Origin: Sarocladium kiliense
Taxonomy: Eukaryota; Ascomycota; Sordariomycetes; Hypocreales; Sarocladiaceae
Direction: 5' to 3'
NCBI GenBank assembly: GCA_030734395.1
Contig: JAUZTG010000048.1
Location: 248,001-312,000, forward strand
Length of the DNA stretch: 64,000 bases
Shown here piece by piece: positions 33,267 to 44,998 of the stretch. The notes beneath the pieces were generated by a model. The model was not told the origin of the DNA, searched no databases, and was given only the letters and a program-made list of their open reading frames with translations. A program made the translations under genes and the position numbers. Position 1 is the stretch's first letter. Every line of letters starts with the position of its first letter.

Positions 33267-34430
33267 ATGGGAGACAATGGCATTGCCAAAGGGGACGTGG
33301 CCACTGGAGCGTTGTCATACGTGATCATCGTCTTCAACTCGATTGCCATTTACAACGTCATAGAGCTGACATTCATTATCTGGACGACATTCAAGCGACA
33401 TGGAGGACTCTACTGGTGGTCATTCAACGTGGCGACATATGGCATAGCCATCTACTCGACCGGGTTCATTCTTATGAATGAACTGCCTTATTGGCAGAGT
33501 TGGCTCTATGCGACGTGTGTAGCAGTCGGCTGGCCGATGATGGTAACGGGGCAGTCGATGGTTCTATACTCTCGACTTCACCTGATCCTGCTGGACCGGA
33601 AGATTCTACGAGCTGTCCTATGGATGATCATCTTCAACGCCATCATCGGCCATGTCCCGACAATTGTGTTCATCTACGGTGCGAATGTCAACAACCCTGG
33701 ACCGTGGATCACCCCATATTCTATATACGAGAAGGTGCAGGTCACCATCTTCTTCTTGCAGGAATGCATCATTTCGGCGCTGTACATCTCGGAAACGATA
33801 AAGACGATGAAGTTGCAGCGCGAAATCCGGCCAAGCAGGTCCTCACAGCGTCTACTCAAGCACTTAATCTTCATCAACATACTCATCATCGGCTTCGACA
33901 TTACCATTCTCGGACTCGAATATGCGAGTAAATACGACGTTCAAACGAGTTTCAAGGCAATGGCTTATGCCGCCAAGCTGAAGCTAGAGTTCAGCATCTT
34001 GAATAAGCTGGTTGAGGTCACGACCGCACAAAAGGACCTGAGTGGCAGCAGCCATCTCTCTGCAACAGGAGCCAACTCTATCGGTTTCCCTCTCGAGGTT
34101 GACGACGATGGTGTCCGCGAGCGAAGGCGGCCTGGGGTCTCCTATCGGGCCTCTATACGTGGCGGACAGGACGTACGATGCTCAAGCTCTCAAGACCTGC
34201 CAGCATCGAGTCTACACAACGGTGTGACATTGACAAGAGAAGTGGAGGTCAAGAGAGAGGATAGACGCGAGTCAGATGGAGATAGCATGCTTGAGTTGAG
34301 AGATTGGACAGCATCTGGAGGTGATGGTTCATCGACTGGGGCGATACCAATGGAGGAGATTGAGCATGCGTTAGAAACTTGTTCTCAGGTTCATCTCGCG
34401 CCGGAGACATGGCCGCATGATGGAAACTAG
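33267..34430 (+). CDS. Seven-helix fungal integral membrane protein
   Basis: A single exon of 387 aa. Seven hydrophobic segments lie between about residues 14 and 240, beginning YVIIVFNSIAIYNVIELTFII. Short loops separate them, one containing KRHGGLYWWSFNVATYG. A long hydrophilic C-terminal tail of about 140 residues is rich in Arg, Asp and Ser. The layout (short outside N-terminus, seven helices, cytosolic tail) resembles a receptor. The sequence looks like the large fungal membrane family now listed as DUF7703, not a classical pheromone or nutrient GPCR. There is no CFEM domain. Function is unknown. Confidence 0.78.
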   Translation: MGDNGIAKGDVATGALSYVIIVFNSIAIYNVIELTFIIWTTFKRHGGLYWWSFNVATYGIAIYSTGFILMNELPYWQSWLYATCVAVGWPMMVTGQSMVLYSRLHLILLDRKILRAVLWMIIFNAIIGHVPTIVFIYGANVNNPGPWITPYSIYEKVQVTIFFLQECIISALYISETIKTMKLQREIRPSRSSQRLLKHLIFINILIIGFDITILGLEYASKYDVQTSFKAMAYAAKLKLEFSILNKLVEVTTAQKDLSGSSHLSATGANSIGFPLEVDDDGVRERRRPGVSYRASIRGGQDVRCSSSQDLPASSLHNGVTLTREVEVKREDRRESDGDSMLELRDWTASGGDGSSTGAIPMEEIEHALETCSQVHLAPETWPHDGN

Positions 34431-35164
34431 CGTAGGATTGTATACTGTTCTTGAGTTGTGAAGAGGGATGCCCATTGTACATACGCAATATCGCTTCGAA
34501 CAATACGAAATGAGCGCTCCAGGTTTGACTACATGACTGCACATGTACATTCTTACAATCACATGCTGATCAAGTTCCCTTGACATATGTGTATATATGT
34601 AGCCAGTCGCGGTCCTCCAGGTCGCAGTTTGACGAGAGTGCAAGACCCAATCACTCACACAATAATACATGGCCACCTACCTTTTCTGGCCAATTTATTG
34701 TTTCTCCAGGGATCTACGTATCAATATTAAGAAATATGCATAACCAGAGCACGTGCTCATCCAATTTCACCATCTCCAGCTATTCTCCTCGAAATTGGTG
34801 CACAGGGTTAGGGTTCAGCCTGGCCAATGAAGCGTTTCATCGCAGCCACGCGCATCGACGTTGCACTCTACGACACAGAACGTGCTAGTTCCTGGATTTT
34901 ATCTGGATCACTGCTACCGAATCAACCATGTGCGTTGCAGGCGGAAATGAGCCACTAATGGACTAACAGGCATAGCTTGATATCTATGTACCTCAGTCGT
35001 GGAGCGGACGGATGGGGGAGGTCGCAATGAGCTCGGAGGAAGCTGCCAACAAGCTGCACGTGAGAGACATAAGACTCCACGATCAGCCCTCGCCTCTTCA
35101 CAATGCCCTCGGTCACTCAATTTCCGTCGCCAATCCCAGCTGTCGAGTCACTGTCTCAGCCATA
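34431..35164. other. Intergenic region upstream of the phytase-like gene
   Basis: 730 bp between two plus-strand genes. It has in-frame ATGs ahead of the chosen phytase start (for example at 35012 and 35027), but they would bury the signal peptide. No other feature was seen. Confidence 0.5.
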
Positions 35165-37560
35165 ATGGTCGCTACCTCGTTCGCTGCCTGCATCGTGGCC
35201 GTTGCCCTCCAGGCCTGGCCCGTAGCAGTTCACGCTGCCGCCGAGACCACGCTGAACATCACCTCATTCACCAACGATGCTGAGTCGGACTGGACTGCCG
35301 TTTACTACTCTGATGAGACTCCTCTACTGGTCGGAAACGATGGAGGAGCAGCGACTGGTGGCCTACACGTATACGGCTTCGACACAAAAACGCCGTTGCC
35401 AGAGGTGAAGTCTTTGGCAATTGGACGGACCAAGGTCGTCACCATAGCACATGATGTGGGTGGCAAGGATCTCGCGATCACAATCGCGGCACCAGACTCT
35501 ATTATCCGAGTCTACGAACTGCCAGGGTTCGCAAAGCTTGATGAAGAGTTTACCCTTCTTGGCGACTGGTCTGCCATGTGCTCGTGGAAGAGCAAGACCC
35601 GGAACCAGTACTTCTACATCTTCGGTAAAGGGAAAGCTGTGCAATTTTTGATCCGACCGAAAAAGAACGACTTTGAGATCCTTGAGGTTCGTAAGCATCA
35701 AAGCCGGAAGACTACATTGAACAAGGTTGCTAATTACGCTTAGGTCCAAACAATCGATCTACCGTTCGAGGCAGCCGGTTGCGCCGTCTCCGAATCCGAG
35801 TCTCTAATGTTCCTTCACAGTGAGGATACCACGGAAATACACGTTATTACACTAGAAGAGTCTACAAACCCCCCTGCCTTGTCTGTTGCAGGCGAGGTGC
35901 TGCACGACCTCACCGGTGTTGCTGTCTATCATTCATCATCTAAGAAGAAGGACCTTCTATTCACAGCTCAACAAGACACTATTGCCATCTACGAAGCATC
36001 GAAAGACATTGACGGATCTCTACAGGGAACAATCCAACTCACTGGGCATGAGGACATTGAGGTGTTTGGACTCAGCTTCCTCCAATCCTCCACCAAGGGA
36101 TTCAAGGAAGGAGCCTTGGCGTTTGGCATCGAGACTGATGAACGTGAGGGCTATGCAGTGGTTTCCTTGGATGGTGTCTTCTCCGACTTGAGCATTGAGC
36201 CCAACACCGCCTACCAGCCCGGAGCTCGCCAAAAATGCACCAAGCGGTCGCCGATTTCCAAGTCATGTGGATACAACGGCTTCTCAGTGAAGGGCAAGAA
36301 GAAATCTTGCGAATGTTTTGCAGGGTACTCAGGTAAAAACTGCGAAAGGCACACTTGTCGGGACGATTGCAATGGCAATGGCAAATGTGTCGGTGCGAAC
36401 GTTTGCAAGTGCGACAAAGGCTGGGGAGGGCTCTACTGTTCGTTCCTTCTTGTCGAGCCCTCCTACGAGACTGATGCGAACGGCGGCGATGGCGATGACC
36501 CTGCTATCTGGATCTCGAAGGACAAGCCTGAGGAGCTATCGCGCGTGATTACCACCGTCAAGTCAGATGTTGGAGCTGGTCTTGGCGTTTTTGACCTCAA
36601 AGGCAACTTCGTCCAGCATCTAGATGCACCACAGCCAAACAATGTCGATATGATCTATGACTTCGAACTCGAAGATCGGAAGGTTGATCTTGCATTTGCG
36701 GCTTGTCGGAAGGACGACACACTTTGGTACGTGGAATGAGACAAGAACCTGGTTGAAGAGCCTTTACTGACTGCAACAGTCTATTTGAGATGCTCCCGAA
36801 TGGAACTCTCACGGAAGTCCCCGGTGGCAGCCAGCCAACGGTAGATGACTACACAGTCTACGGCTCTTGTGTCTACCGTTCGCGCAAGACCGGCAAACAG
36901 TACCTCTTTGTCAACGAGAAATCCGCCCGCTACCTCCAATTTGAGTTGACAGCCAAGGATGGTGCACTGGAAACAACCCTCGTTCGCGACTTCCAAGGTG
37001 GCAATGGTGGCCAAGTTGAGGGATGTGTTGTTGACGATGAGAACGGATGGCTCTTTTTGGGAGAGGAGCCTTCAGCTCTTTGGCGCTATGGTGCTGAACC
37101 CGATTCTAATGATGAAGAACGTGTTCTCATCGCCGAAGTTGGCGATGGAAAGCTGTACGGCGATGTCGAGGGAGTCACTCTCGTCAATGGACACACAGCA
37201 GAGGAGGGTTTCATCATCGTCTCCTGCCAGGGCGTCAGCGCTTACAACATCTACCGACGTGCCGCTCCGCACGAGTTTGTCACGACATTCACAATCACAG
37301 AGTCCGCTGACGGACAAATTGATGCGGTCACAAATACGGACGGAGTCACAGCGGTGGGAACTGCGCTCGGCCCCGACTTTCCTTATGGACTCCTGGTTCT
37401 TCATGATGATACGAATCAGCTACCTGATGGTACAACAAGCGAAGCAGCTAGTTTTAAGCTTGTAGCGCTGGATCGTATCCTTGGCGCGGAGCAGTTGAAG
37501 AAGTTGGACTTGTTGAAGGAGGTCGACACTGAATGGGACCCCAGGGCTTTTATCAGGTAA
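35165..37560 (+). CDS. Secreted two-propeller phytase-like protein with EGF modules
   Basis: Probably a 3-phytase-type phosphohydrolase acting on inositol phosphates outside the cell. Three exons, 35165-35686, 35744-36726 and 36780-37560, give 761 aa. The start is the ATG giving a signal peptide (residues 1-25). Residues 30-335 form a degenerate beta-propeller. Residues 339-406 hold two EGF-like modules with six-cysteine spacing (SCECFAGYSGKNC; CRDDCNGNGKC..CKCDKGWGGLYC). Residues 415-760 form the canonical propeller: DGDDPAIWIS, QPNNVDMIYDF, VEGCVVDDENGWLFLGEE, and GDVEGVTLV, the acidic calcium-binding motifs of beta-propeller phytases. The first intron uses donor GTTCGT; the better GTAAGC four bases downstream would break the frame. 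The first propeller probably lacks full metal sites. Confidence 0.9.
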
Positions 37561-38696
37561 CAAAGTCAATCGATGAAACATCCCAATTAATTTTCCGTTC
37601 TCCTGAGATGTGCGCCCATCACACTAGTTCAACGTCCAAAAGAGACCCGGGAATACAAATTGTCCCTTGCTCGGACCCTCGAAGTTCGCAACCATGTCGC
37701 ACACTGGTCTTCCTGAAGGTCGCCATAAACACCACCACTAAGTATGATATCGCGAATGCAAATCAACTCTGGGAACTATCCCTACGAACCTCTTGCAGTT
37801 GATACCCATTGAAAGTGCTTCATTGCTAGCTCTCAAGTACGTCGCAGCTGTACAATCGCTGCACAATGATGGAGGGCAGATGACTTACTCGTGCGGTTCA
37901 ATTCGCGAGGCTACCTGCGTTTGCCAATCCTACGAGCTCGGCAATAACCACGAAGTAGCGGAAAGGCGATGCCTTGGCCAAGAGGCCCGGACTTTGCCGT
38001 CTCGACATCGGTGTATTAAGCTGGAGGCGGGTCGATCATAAGCACTGGCGGAGAAGCTGGCGCCCACATTGCCTAATCGGGGTATTTACACACAGTCTCG
38101 CCGTGTTAGTGCCTCCTTCATCAATCTTGAAATAGGTCATCGTATGGATCTAGTCAGGGACATGACGAACAAGAGGCGTCTTTGATTCGACGTAAAGACT
38201 CTGGCAAGGCGCAGCTGGCCAAGCACAGCTATTCTAACTGGGCTAGACCTGTCCATAGACGAATCAGAGCTGCTCGAGTAAGTAGAGCAGCATCGTTCGC
38301 TGATCCTCATCAGCTCGCACGGCCCCAAAGAGGAAATCCAATTTCTATAGAATGATGGCTTGGGCTTTGCCTCATGGCTTGGCTACAGGGATGATCTGAC
38401 TCGAGCTTGAAATCTTGCATAGACCAGCGCCGCATAATGCCCCAACTGGTTCTAGGATGCCTAGCTTATGATGGCATCTGTGTGCCTGTTGTCGGATAGC
38501 GTGAGGCGCAGTGTACCTGCATGGACTGGAGAACTGTATATAAGACAACTTGAGGCCTTTGAAGAGGTGATTTCGTCTCTGTGCATACACATCTACACAT
38601 TGTCTACCTTCTTAGACACGAAAACTGGCGATTCTTTCCAAGTAAACCTGCTTCTCGTTGTTCAAATAGAGCTCTTCTCAGCCCCCATCACCCACC
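37561..38696. other. Intergenic, cutinase promoter
   Basis: 1.1 kb between two plus-strand genes. A TATA-like tatataag at about 38536-38543 lies 155 bp before the cutinase-like ATG. No coding region is supported. Confidence 0.45.
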
Positions 38697-39879
38697 ATGC
38701 GTACGATACTTCACGCCGCGGCAATCGCTAGCCTTTGGCTTCCATCAACTTTGGCACAGAGCGAGGAGGTTGAATGTGTTGATGGGCTCTACATGATCGT
38801 AGCACGGGGGACAACGGAACCACAGGGTCCCGGAGACTTGGGGCGGATAGCAAAGCGATTATCCGACCGAATTGAGGGCTCAGCTATTCACTCTGTCGTG
38901 TATCCGGCAACATACACCGATCCTTATCATGTCGACTCGATCAAAAATGGTTCCAATGCTGCGCGGGAGGCCATTACCAACTATGCCAAACAGTGTCCAG
39001 ATGGGAAGATGGCCCTCCTTGGGTACTCACAGGTTCGTTTTCATCTTCAAGATCAATCCTACCACACACATCTCTAACAAAATGATATTACGTATTATTG
39101 TAGGGTGCACAAGTCATCGGAAATTCCATATGTGGCGATACCGGAGGTTGGCTCAATGACACCGTCAATGCCGATCATCCCATCTTCAAAGCGCTCTTCG
39201 CCCAGCAGGATGGCCATTTGGCATTTGAAGACGGCCCGGGAGTTGACGAGGACTTGGTTTCGGGGAAAAGTGAGTTGCGACGTAACAGACTACAGCGGTC
39301 AAAGAACTAACAAGCTCTAGTCATCTCCGTTCTCCTCTTTGGAGACCCTACTTTCGGTGCTGAAACAACATTTTCTGAAGGCACTGGCTCTAGTGACGGT
39401 GTGAGTGATTCAGGATTCCATCCGGCGTGGTAATACGTTACTAACGAACACCTGAAAAGCTTTGGCCGCGCGATTGGGCTTCATGCGACGGGTATAGCTC
39501 CCTCACGCAAAGCTACTGTGACGAAGGCGACATCATCTGCGACGCGCGAAGCGAATACATCGACGGAGTGCATGTGCAGTACACGCATAGATACGGCGAA
39601 GAGGCGGTTGAGTTCGCACTTGAGCGCTGGAATGAGGCAACAGGTGGCAAGGTTGAAGTTGACGCTGGTGGCCCGTTTCCTCTGTTTGATGATGGAGGCG
39701 CAGGTGGCAACTCCTCGACGCCAACTCCAACGACGATACAGCCAACAAGCTCGCCAACAGGGAGTCCGACCGAAGACGCGGAAACTACGCCGACTGCGGG
39801 AGCGTCGGGCCTTCAGGTCTCTGGAAGTCTTATGATCGCGACGCCTTTGATGCTTCTTGCATCCTGGTTCTTGGCCTAA
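38697..39879 (+). CDS. Cutinase-family (CE5) esterase with GPI-type tail
   Basis: A secreted serine esterase of the cutinase/acetylxylan-esterase family. Four exons, 38697-39032, 39104-39269, 39321-39400 and 39460-39879, give 333 aa. The signal peptide is residues 1-20. The catalytic domain shows LYMIVARGTTEPQGPGDLG and the nucleophile elbow GYSQG, with Ser111. The first intron splits that elbow between Gln112 and Gly113. The late motif YCDEGDIICDA precedes HVQYTHRYGEEAVEFA, giving the Asp and His of the triad. Unusually, the enzyme continues into a Thr/Ser/Pro linker (NSSTPTPTTIQPTSSPTGSP) and a C-terminal hydrophobic tail (LMIATPLMLLASWFLA) that fits a GPI signal. This suggests a wall- or membrane-bound rather than freely secreted form. 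Confidence 0.92.
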
Positions 39880-39997
39880 AGGGGATGGATATATGGCCCC
39901 TCGCATGTTTGAGTCTGCGTCTCTTAAGTACGTATAACACAAACAGACTTGTAGATTGCTAGACCTTTGTCATAGATTTTCAATTGAGCCACTTTTA

Positions 39998-41638
39998 CTA
40001 CTTAGCGTCCGAATATTGTACCCGGACGTCTCGGGTTAACACGATGCCGCGTACGGGCTCCGGCTTCTGAATGATCAACTCCTCACTCTTCGAGTCGGAT
40101 GTAACTCCGTAGGTATAAAAGCCTTCTTCGCTCCTCTGTAGTCTCAACGGCCGGATCTCCTCTTCTCCAGGCTCGTTGTTCGGGCTAGACCTAGAGGTAG
40201 AATGCTCGGCCGCCCTCGTGTGCATCTCGAACTCATCAGTCTCGAACTCGTCCTCGATCGTATGTGCTCCCGATTTCCCATGCCTTCCAGGAGCGTAGCT
40301 ATTGCTTCCAATAGTGCCGAGCGTAGGTCGGGCGCTGCCTTTATTGTTCGAGTTGCTCTGGTAATTCATTGCTGTCGTATTGAGCTTCAGGAAACGGCCC
40401 ACGAGCGGTCGAAGGAACGAGGCGCATGCTGCAATTATGCCAATATTAAGCTGAAGGCTATCATTCTCTGAGTTAGCCTGCTTTAGCACTTGGTATTGAA
40501 TACAACTCACTTTTGCCAGAAGTGCACCCAGAGGTCGAATGTTTGATCAGGGTCACCACCCGTTGTGAGCATAAATACGGCCTTTAGGATGCCCATAAGG
40601 ACGGCACTACTGGGGTTAACCTCGCCCTTGACTTAGAAATCTATTACATAGCAGACTGACTCACAAGTATCCAAGGTTCAAGATCCCGATAACATAGAGA
40701 CGCACGCGGAGCTTCATCTGCAACTGCCAAATGATCGGCACCGGTAATGCTCCAAGCATGACATCAGTGAAGATATTGCAAGCTGTTCGATTAGCCAATT
40801 CCTCGGATTATTAACACTTTCAGAGCAACTTACCGATGTTCCAGTAAGTCAAGGCGAGGAATAGATTAAAGTCATGACATCTCGGGTCGAAAGGGTTCAT
40901 CCACTGGAACTCCCACCAGCCAGAATACGGCTTGCAGTAGACAAATAACCAAGCGATGGCCTGGATGGTGTATAAAATGACGAAGCCTATTTCAGTAGCG
41001 TGTGAGTTCTCTTTCGTAATCCAGTTTAATGGCTGTGAGGAGGGAGATCTGACAGCACTAGGGATAGTCCTGCGATGAAGAGTGCAGCAGCTCGACGGCG
41101 ACTCACCAATGACTGCGTACAGAGACCAGCGGTACCATTTCGTATCCTTGTCCAAACGAAGAAGGCTTATGGCAACAGAGATCCTGAGTATTCCCACTGC
41201 AAAGCCATCCGACATGACGGCTTTCCAGAAGTTGATCTGCTCCATCTTCGTTCGATCTTCGACGGGGATCACGATGCCATGACGGCCCAGGCCATAGGGG
41301 ACCTGAAGTAAAAGACATATCCAAGCTCCAAGAGCCAGGATCTTCGCCAGTCAGTCGGCTTCTCTTCATTTGTAAGGTTCAAGGTGGAAGAGACTCACCA
41401 CAGCAACGACAATTAATCCATCGTCGATGCCAAACGCTCGGACGAGCCTCAAACGGACGTATACTCGGAGGCTGACGAAGATGAAGGCCAGCACATGAAA
41501 GAAACCGACAACTCCTACAATCCGAGCAGAGTTGTTCTCGTTGATGTACTCGGGCGAGAGATCGTCCAAGGATGGTGGCGGTGGTCCCTGTGACCCAGAT
41601 GATGGCACTGGCCCGGCGGTTGATGATGGATCAGACAT
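39998..41638 (-). CDS. PTH11-like rhodopsin-domain membrane protein
   Basis: Six exons: 41638-41399, 41341-41107, 40986-40834, 40782-40665, 40609-40511 and 40457-39998; together 434 aa. The fungal rhodopsin-domain signature is present. After a Pro/Ser-rich outside N-terminus come seven helices with RVYVRLRLVRAFGIDDGLIVVA after helix 1, DKDTKWYRWSLYAVIG, CKPYSGWWEFQW, ALTYWNIACNIFTDVMLGALPVPIIWQLQM and LRPLVGRFLKL (motifs given in part). A hydrophilic cytosolic tail of about 125 residues follows. It lacks an N-terminal CFEM domain. Such proteins include Magnaporthe PTH11, a surface-sensing receptor; most have unknown ligands. Two acceptor choices (near 40609 and 40457) were set by frame. The stop lies 118 bp from that of the convergent cutinase-like gene. 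Confidence 0.87.
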
Positions 41639-43153
41639 GGTGCCCCGGACACTCACTCCAGAGTGATTCTCATTAGATGATGTACGAAGACAATCAATCA
41701 CATTGTTGTTTGGATGATTGAATCAAAAGCCGCAAAAATGCTGTAATTGCGGCACTGTCGCATTCATGTACCTGCGTCGGGACCCAAGACGCCCAAACAC
41801 CTCCTTGCCGTAGCCACCATGTTTTCATACACACACGGGGGGCTCCACGCAGGACGAAGGCGCTATGGCGTCCAGCCAAGGAGTCAGGTCAGACTAAGTA
41901 CAGAGTACATTGTGGCTGTTATTAAGCCGAGGAAGGTCACATCAACGAGCTATAGTCTCTGCGTGAACCAACGCCACATAACGCGTCCAGCACCTTGCAG
42001 GGAGAGCACAGCACTTTCTGGAATACCTTGGCAAAAGGCGGCGCCGACGATCGCTTCGTCCCGCGCCGAAAACTCCAATGATCAGCCTGCTTCCTTTGGG
42101 GATCTTCAACTAGTGATGAGTATCGGGGCGAATCCGGGCTGAGATACACAATTCCGCTTGATGGAGCGGTCCGATCATCCAGCTAGTCGCTGAGTCGTGT
42201 AGATCACAGCCTGTTGAAGACTGAATCAAACCTTCTGCCCGGAAGTTGCGCTTTCTCGAACATGGCTGACAAGGATTATTCGAGGATCATTTGCGTGATG
42301 TGCTGGGTGTGGTCCGACTGGTCAGTCAGGTATCCTAGGCTGCGCCGCCTTCAGCTCACCTGTACAAAGAGACCCATAACTCAATCGCTTGGACGATTTC
42401 AGATTCTCGAACAAGTCATAGAGCAAAGACCAGGCCATGCAAAGTCCACTACCGAGAGGAAGCTCTTCCCATAGGAGCCAGCGAGCAATCCAAGGAAATT
42501 GCCAAAGGATTATCTGCATGAAAACCCCTGTTCCAAGGTGGCTTGAACTCTCTCCCCTTCAACCAAGCCGCGTATATGGTCCTGCATGCTTGGCCTGCAG
42601 CTCTGCCCAATAGGGACAAAGCCGCGACACATCACCGTCCAACAACCAACACAATCCAGCGCAGCCAACACCCCGAGAGCCCGTGAGCAGACCGTCTCTA
42701 ATGGCTTTGCCACGCTACATAGCACGTGAAAAATGCTACTCTATGCCTAAGCCGAAGACCGAGACCCTTACCCTTGTCCTTGGCCTGGCTGTGCTTCCTT
42801 GTCTCCTGCAGAAACGATATTAGTCCAACATGCAATATGCAATCGATACTACGGACTGTTGGTTGGTCCTTGCATGTTCAATTGACTTGGCCACCGTTCT
42901 TACCATAGTCCAACTTGAGGAACGGCAGAGGCCTCGGGACCTCGAGCTCCATGCTCATACAGCTTACCATGTACTCCATACCTATAGACATAGACATTGA
43001 TAGTGTACTCCAGCCGCCCTCCATCACCTCGGTCACACTCAGCCCAGCCTCTTGCATACCACTCGTCCCGTGTCTGTTGCTGAGACATACATCACGCCGT
43101 CGACAAGCTCCAGCTGTGCCGCAGAAGAAGAGTTCCCCTGATTTTTCTTCAAG
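41639..43153. other. Divergent intergenic region (1.5 kb)
   Basis: Between the starts of the PTH11-like and FAD dehydrogenase genes. Short frames only; no domain or element was recognised. Confidence 0.5.
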
Positions 43154-44644
43154 ATGCGAGGCTCCTTTGCAATTGCACTGGCACTGGCGCAAAGGTCGCT
43201 CGCTGGTTCCAGATGCTGCTCGAGCACCATCTCCCGCGATGTAGCAGTCATCGGGGGTGGCGCGTCCGGCTCACACGCGGCCGTGTGGCTTCGCGATCAC
43301 GGCAAGTCTGTTGTGGTTATTGAGAAAGCTTCTCAATTGGTATGCAGGATGATTCCTTGATGTCCTGCAAGTTCAATTGAGCTTCGTAGCTGACAATCTA
43401 CACAACAGGGCGGCCACACCAACTGGTTCAAGGACCCGGAGACCGGCAAGATCATCAACATTGGTGTCCAGGCTTGGATGGAATACAAGGACAGCTATGA
43501 CTTCCCAACCCGGATGAACGTCTCGACCAGTGGTTCCATGCAATTCGCGAATGTCGAGAACCGTTACATCGACTTCGAGTCCGGCAAGCCTGTCAAGGAC
43601 TGGGTCTTCCCTGCCCCTGACGAGATGTACCCAGCTCTTCAACGCTATCTTGATGTTCTCTTGAAGTACGAGGACATGATCCTTCCCGGCTTCTTCGACT
43701 TCCCAGACGGCGACTCGATCCCCGAGGACTTGACCATGCCATTCAAGGACCTCGTCGAGAAGTACGACTTCGCAGCTGCCGTGCCCCAATTATGGGATGC
43801 AACAGCTCAAGGCCTGGGCGACGCAATGAACGTCCCTAGTTTGTTCTTCATGCAGGCTTCCCCAGTTCCAATGGTGGAAGCTTTGCTTGGTGCCGCAGCT
43901 GCTGCCGTTCCGGAGTCCGGCCGACTGTATGACCTATACGAAAGTGTGGCTGACTTCCTGGGAGATGATGTTTTCTATTCATCTTCTGTGATTTCGACCA
44001 AGCGAAGCAAGGATGGCGTCAAGCTAGTCGTGCGTGGAGACGACAAGAAACTCACTTGCATCAATGCGAAGCGTCTCCTCGTCTCAGCCCAACCAACTCC
44101 GGAGACTCTCGAGCCGCTGGGCCTTGACGGTAACGAGCATGAAGTCCTCGAAAAGTTCACTTTTACAACAGTCTATGCCGGCGTTCTTCAGCATCCGTCA
44201 CTCGTTGTCCCGACTGCCTACTCGAATCGATCGCCGAAGCCTGGATCGACTGAGTACATGGTATGGCCCACGGACCCCCAGGTTGGGCGCATCGACTGGC
44301 TAGGCGACACAGTTGACCTCTTCCAATTCACCGCTGTCGGCAGCGCAGACGATGGGACTGAGAGTATCAAGGCCCTCATTGGAGACTCTATCGACAGTAT
44401 GATCGAAGCAGGTACAATCGAGGCCAAGGATGGATCCTTGTCGTTCTCCAAGTTCGCAAACCATGGGAAGATGCATCCCCGTGTGACGGAGGAGGACCTC
44501 AAAGACGGCTTCATCCAGGATCTAATGAGCCTTCAAGGGCGCAAATCAACGTGGTGGACTGGAGCGGCTTGGTCGGCTGGACTCTCGAACGTCATCTGGG
44601 AATACAACAAGATCCTCCTTCCCAAGGTTATTGAGGGAATTTGA
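43154..44644 (+). CDS. FAD-dependent dehydrogenase (beta-cyclopiazonate dehydrogenase-like)
   Basis: Two exons, 43154-43339 and 43409-44644, give 473 aa. After an N-terminal targeting or signal-like stretch, the Rossmann FAD-binding motif DVAVIGGGASGSHAAVWLRD appears, then an acidic strand end VVVIEKASQLGGHTNWF split by the intron just before GGH. The fold is that of amine-oxidase-like flavoproteins. The nearest family I recognise by sequence character is the fungal group named after beta-cyclopiazonate dehydrogenase. No partner genes of a cyclopiazonic acid pathway (PKS-NRPS, prenyltransferase) are in the window, so the name marks similarity, not product. The C-terminal substrate region includes KSTWWTGAAWSAGLSNVIWEY. 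Confidence 0.85.
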
Positions 44645-44998
44645 GGGAACCTGACTCTATTCTAACCCCCATTATGGGTTCTGTGTAGCTGCTCTCGTGG
44701 CTCGTGTACAAATGTCTTCTTCTAGTCCAAGCATTTTGCCTAAACCTGCAGGCACAGTCTGCGTTTGCATCGCACAGTTCGTCTCCTCTTGAGCCATTTT
44801 ATTATATTTGTTGTGATTAAGCTGAGTCGAAGCACTTTCTTTGACAGCATGTGAAGTAGTTCGTCGGAATACAAAATCTCGTGCGTGGCCCAACCCAATG
44901 CGCGCACATCCGCCCATGGCGTCTCGTCAGAGTATCTCCTGATATCCGTCCACCTTCTTTGCAGTCATTAGAATCGTTCCACATGTTCATATCTCGAG
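44645..44998. other. Convergent intergenic region
   Basis: 350 bp between the dehydrogenase stop and the stop of the first cysteine-rich gene. Nothing was seen in it. Confidence 0.5.

Noticed and set aside
34804..34816. Telomere-like gggttagggtt
   Set aside because: Only about two units, in an ordinary intergenic region; no array.
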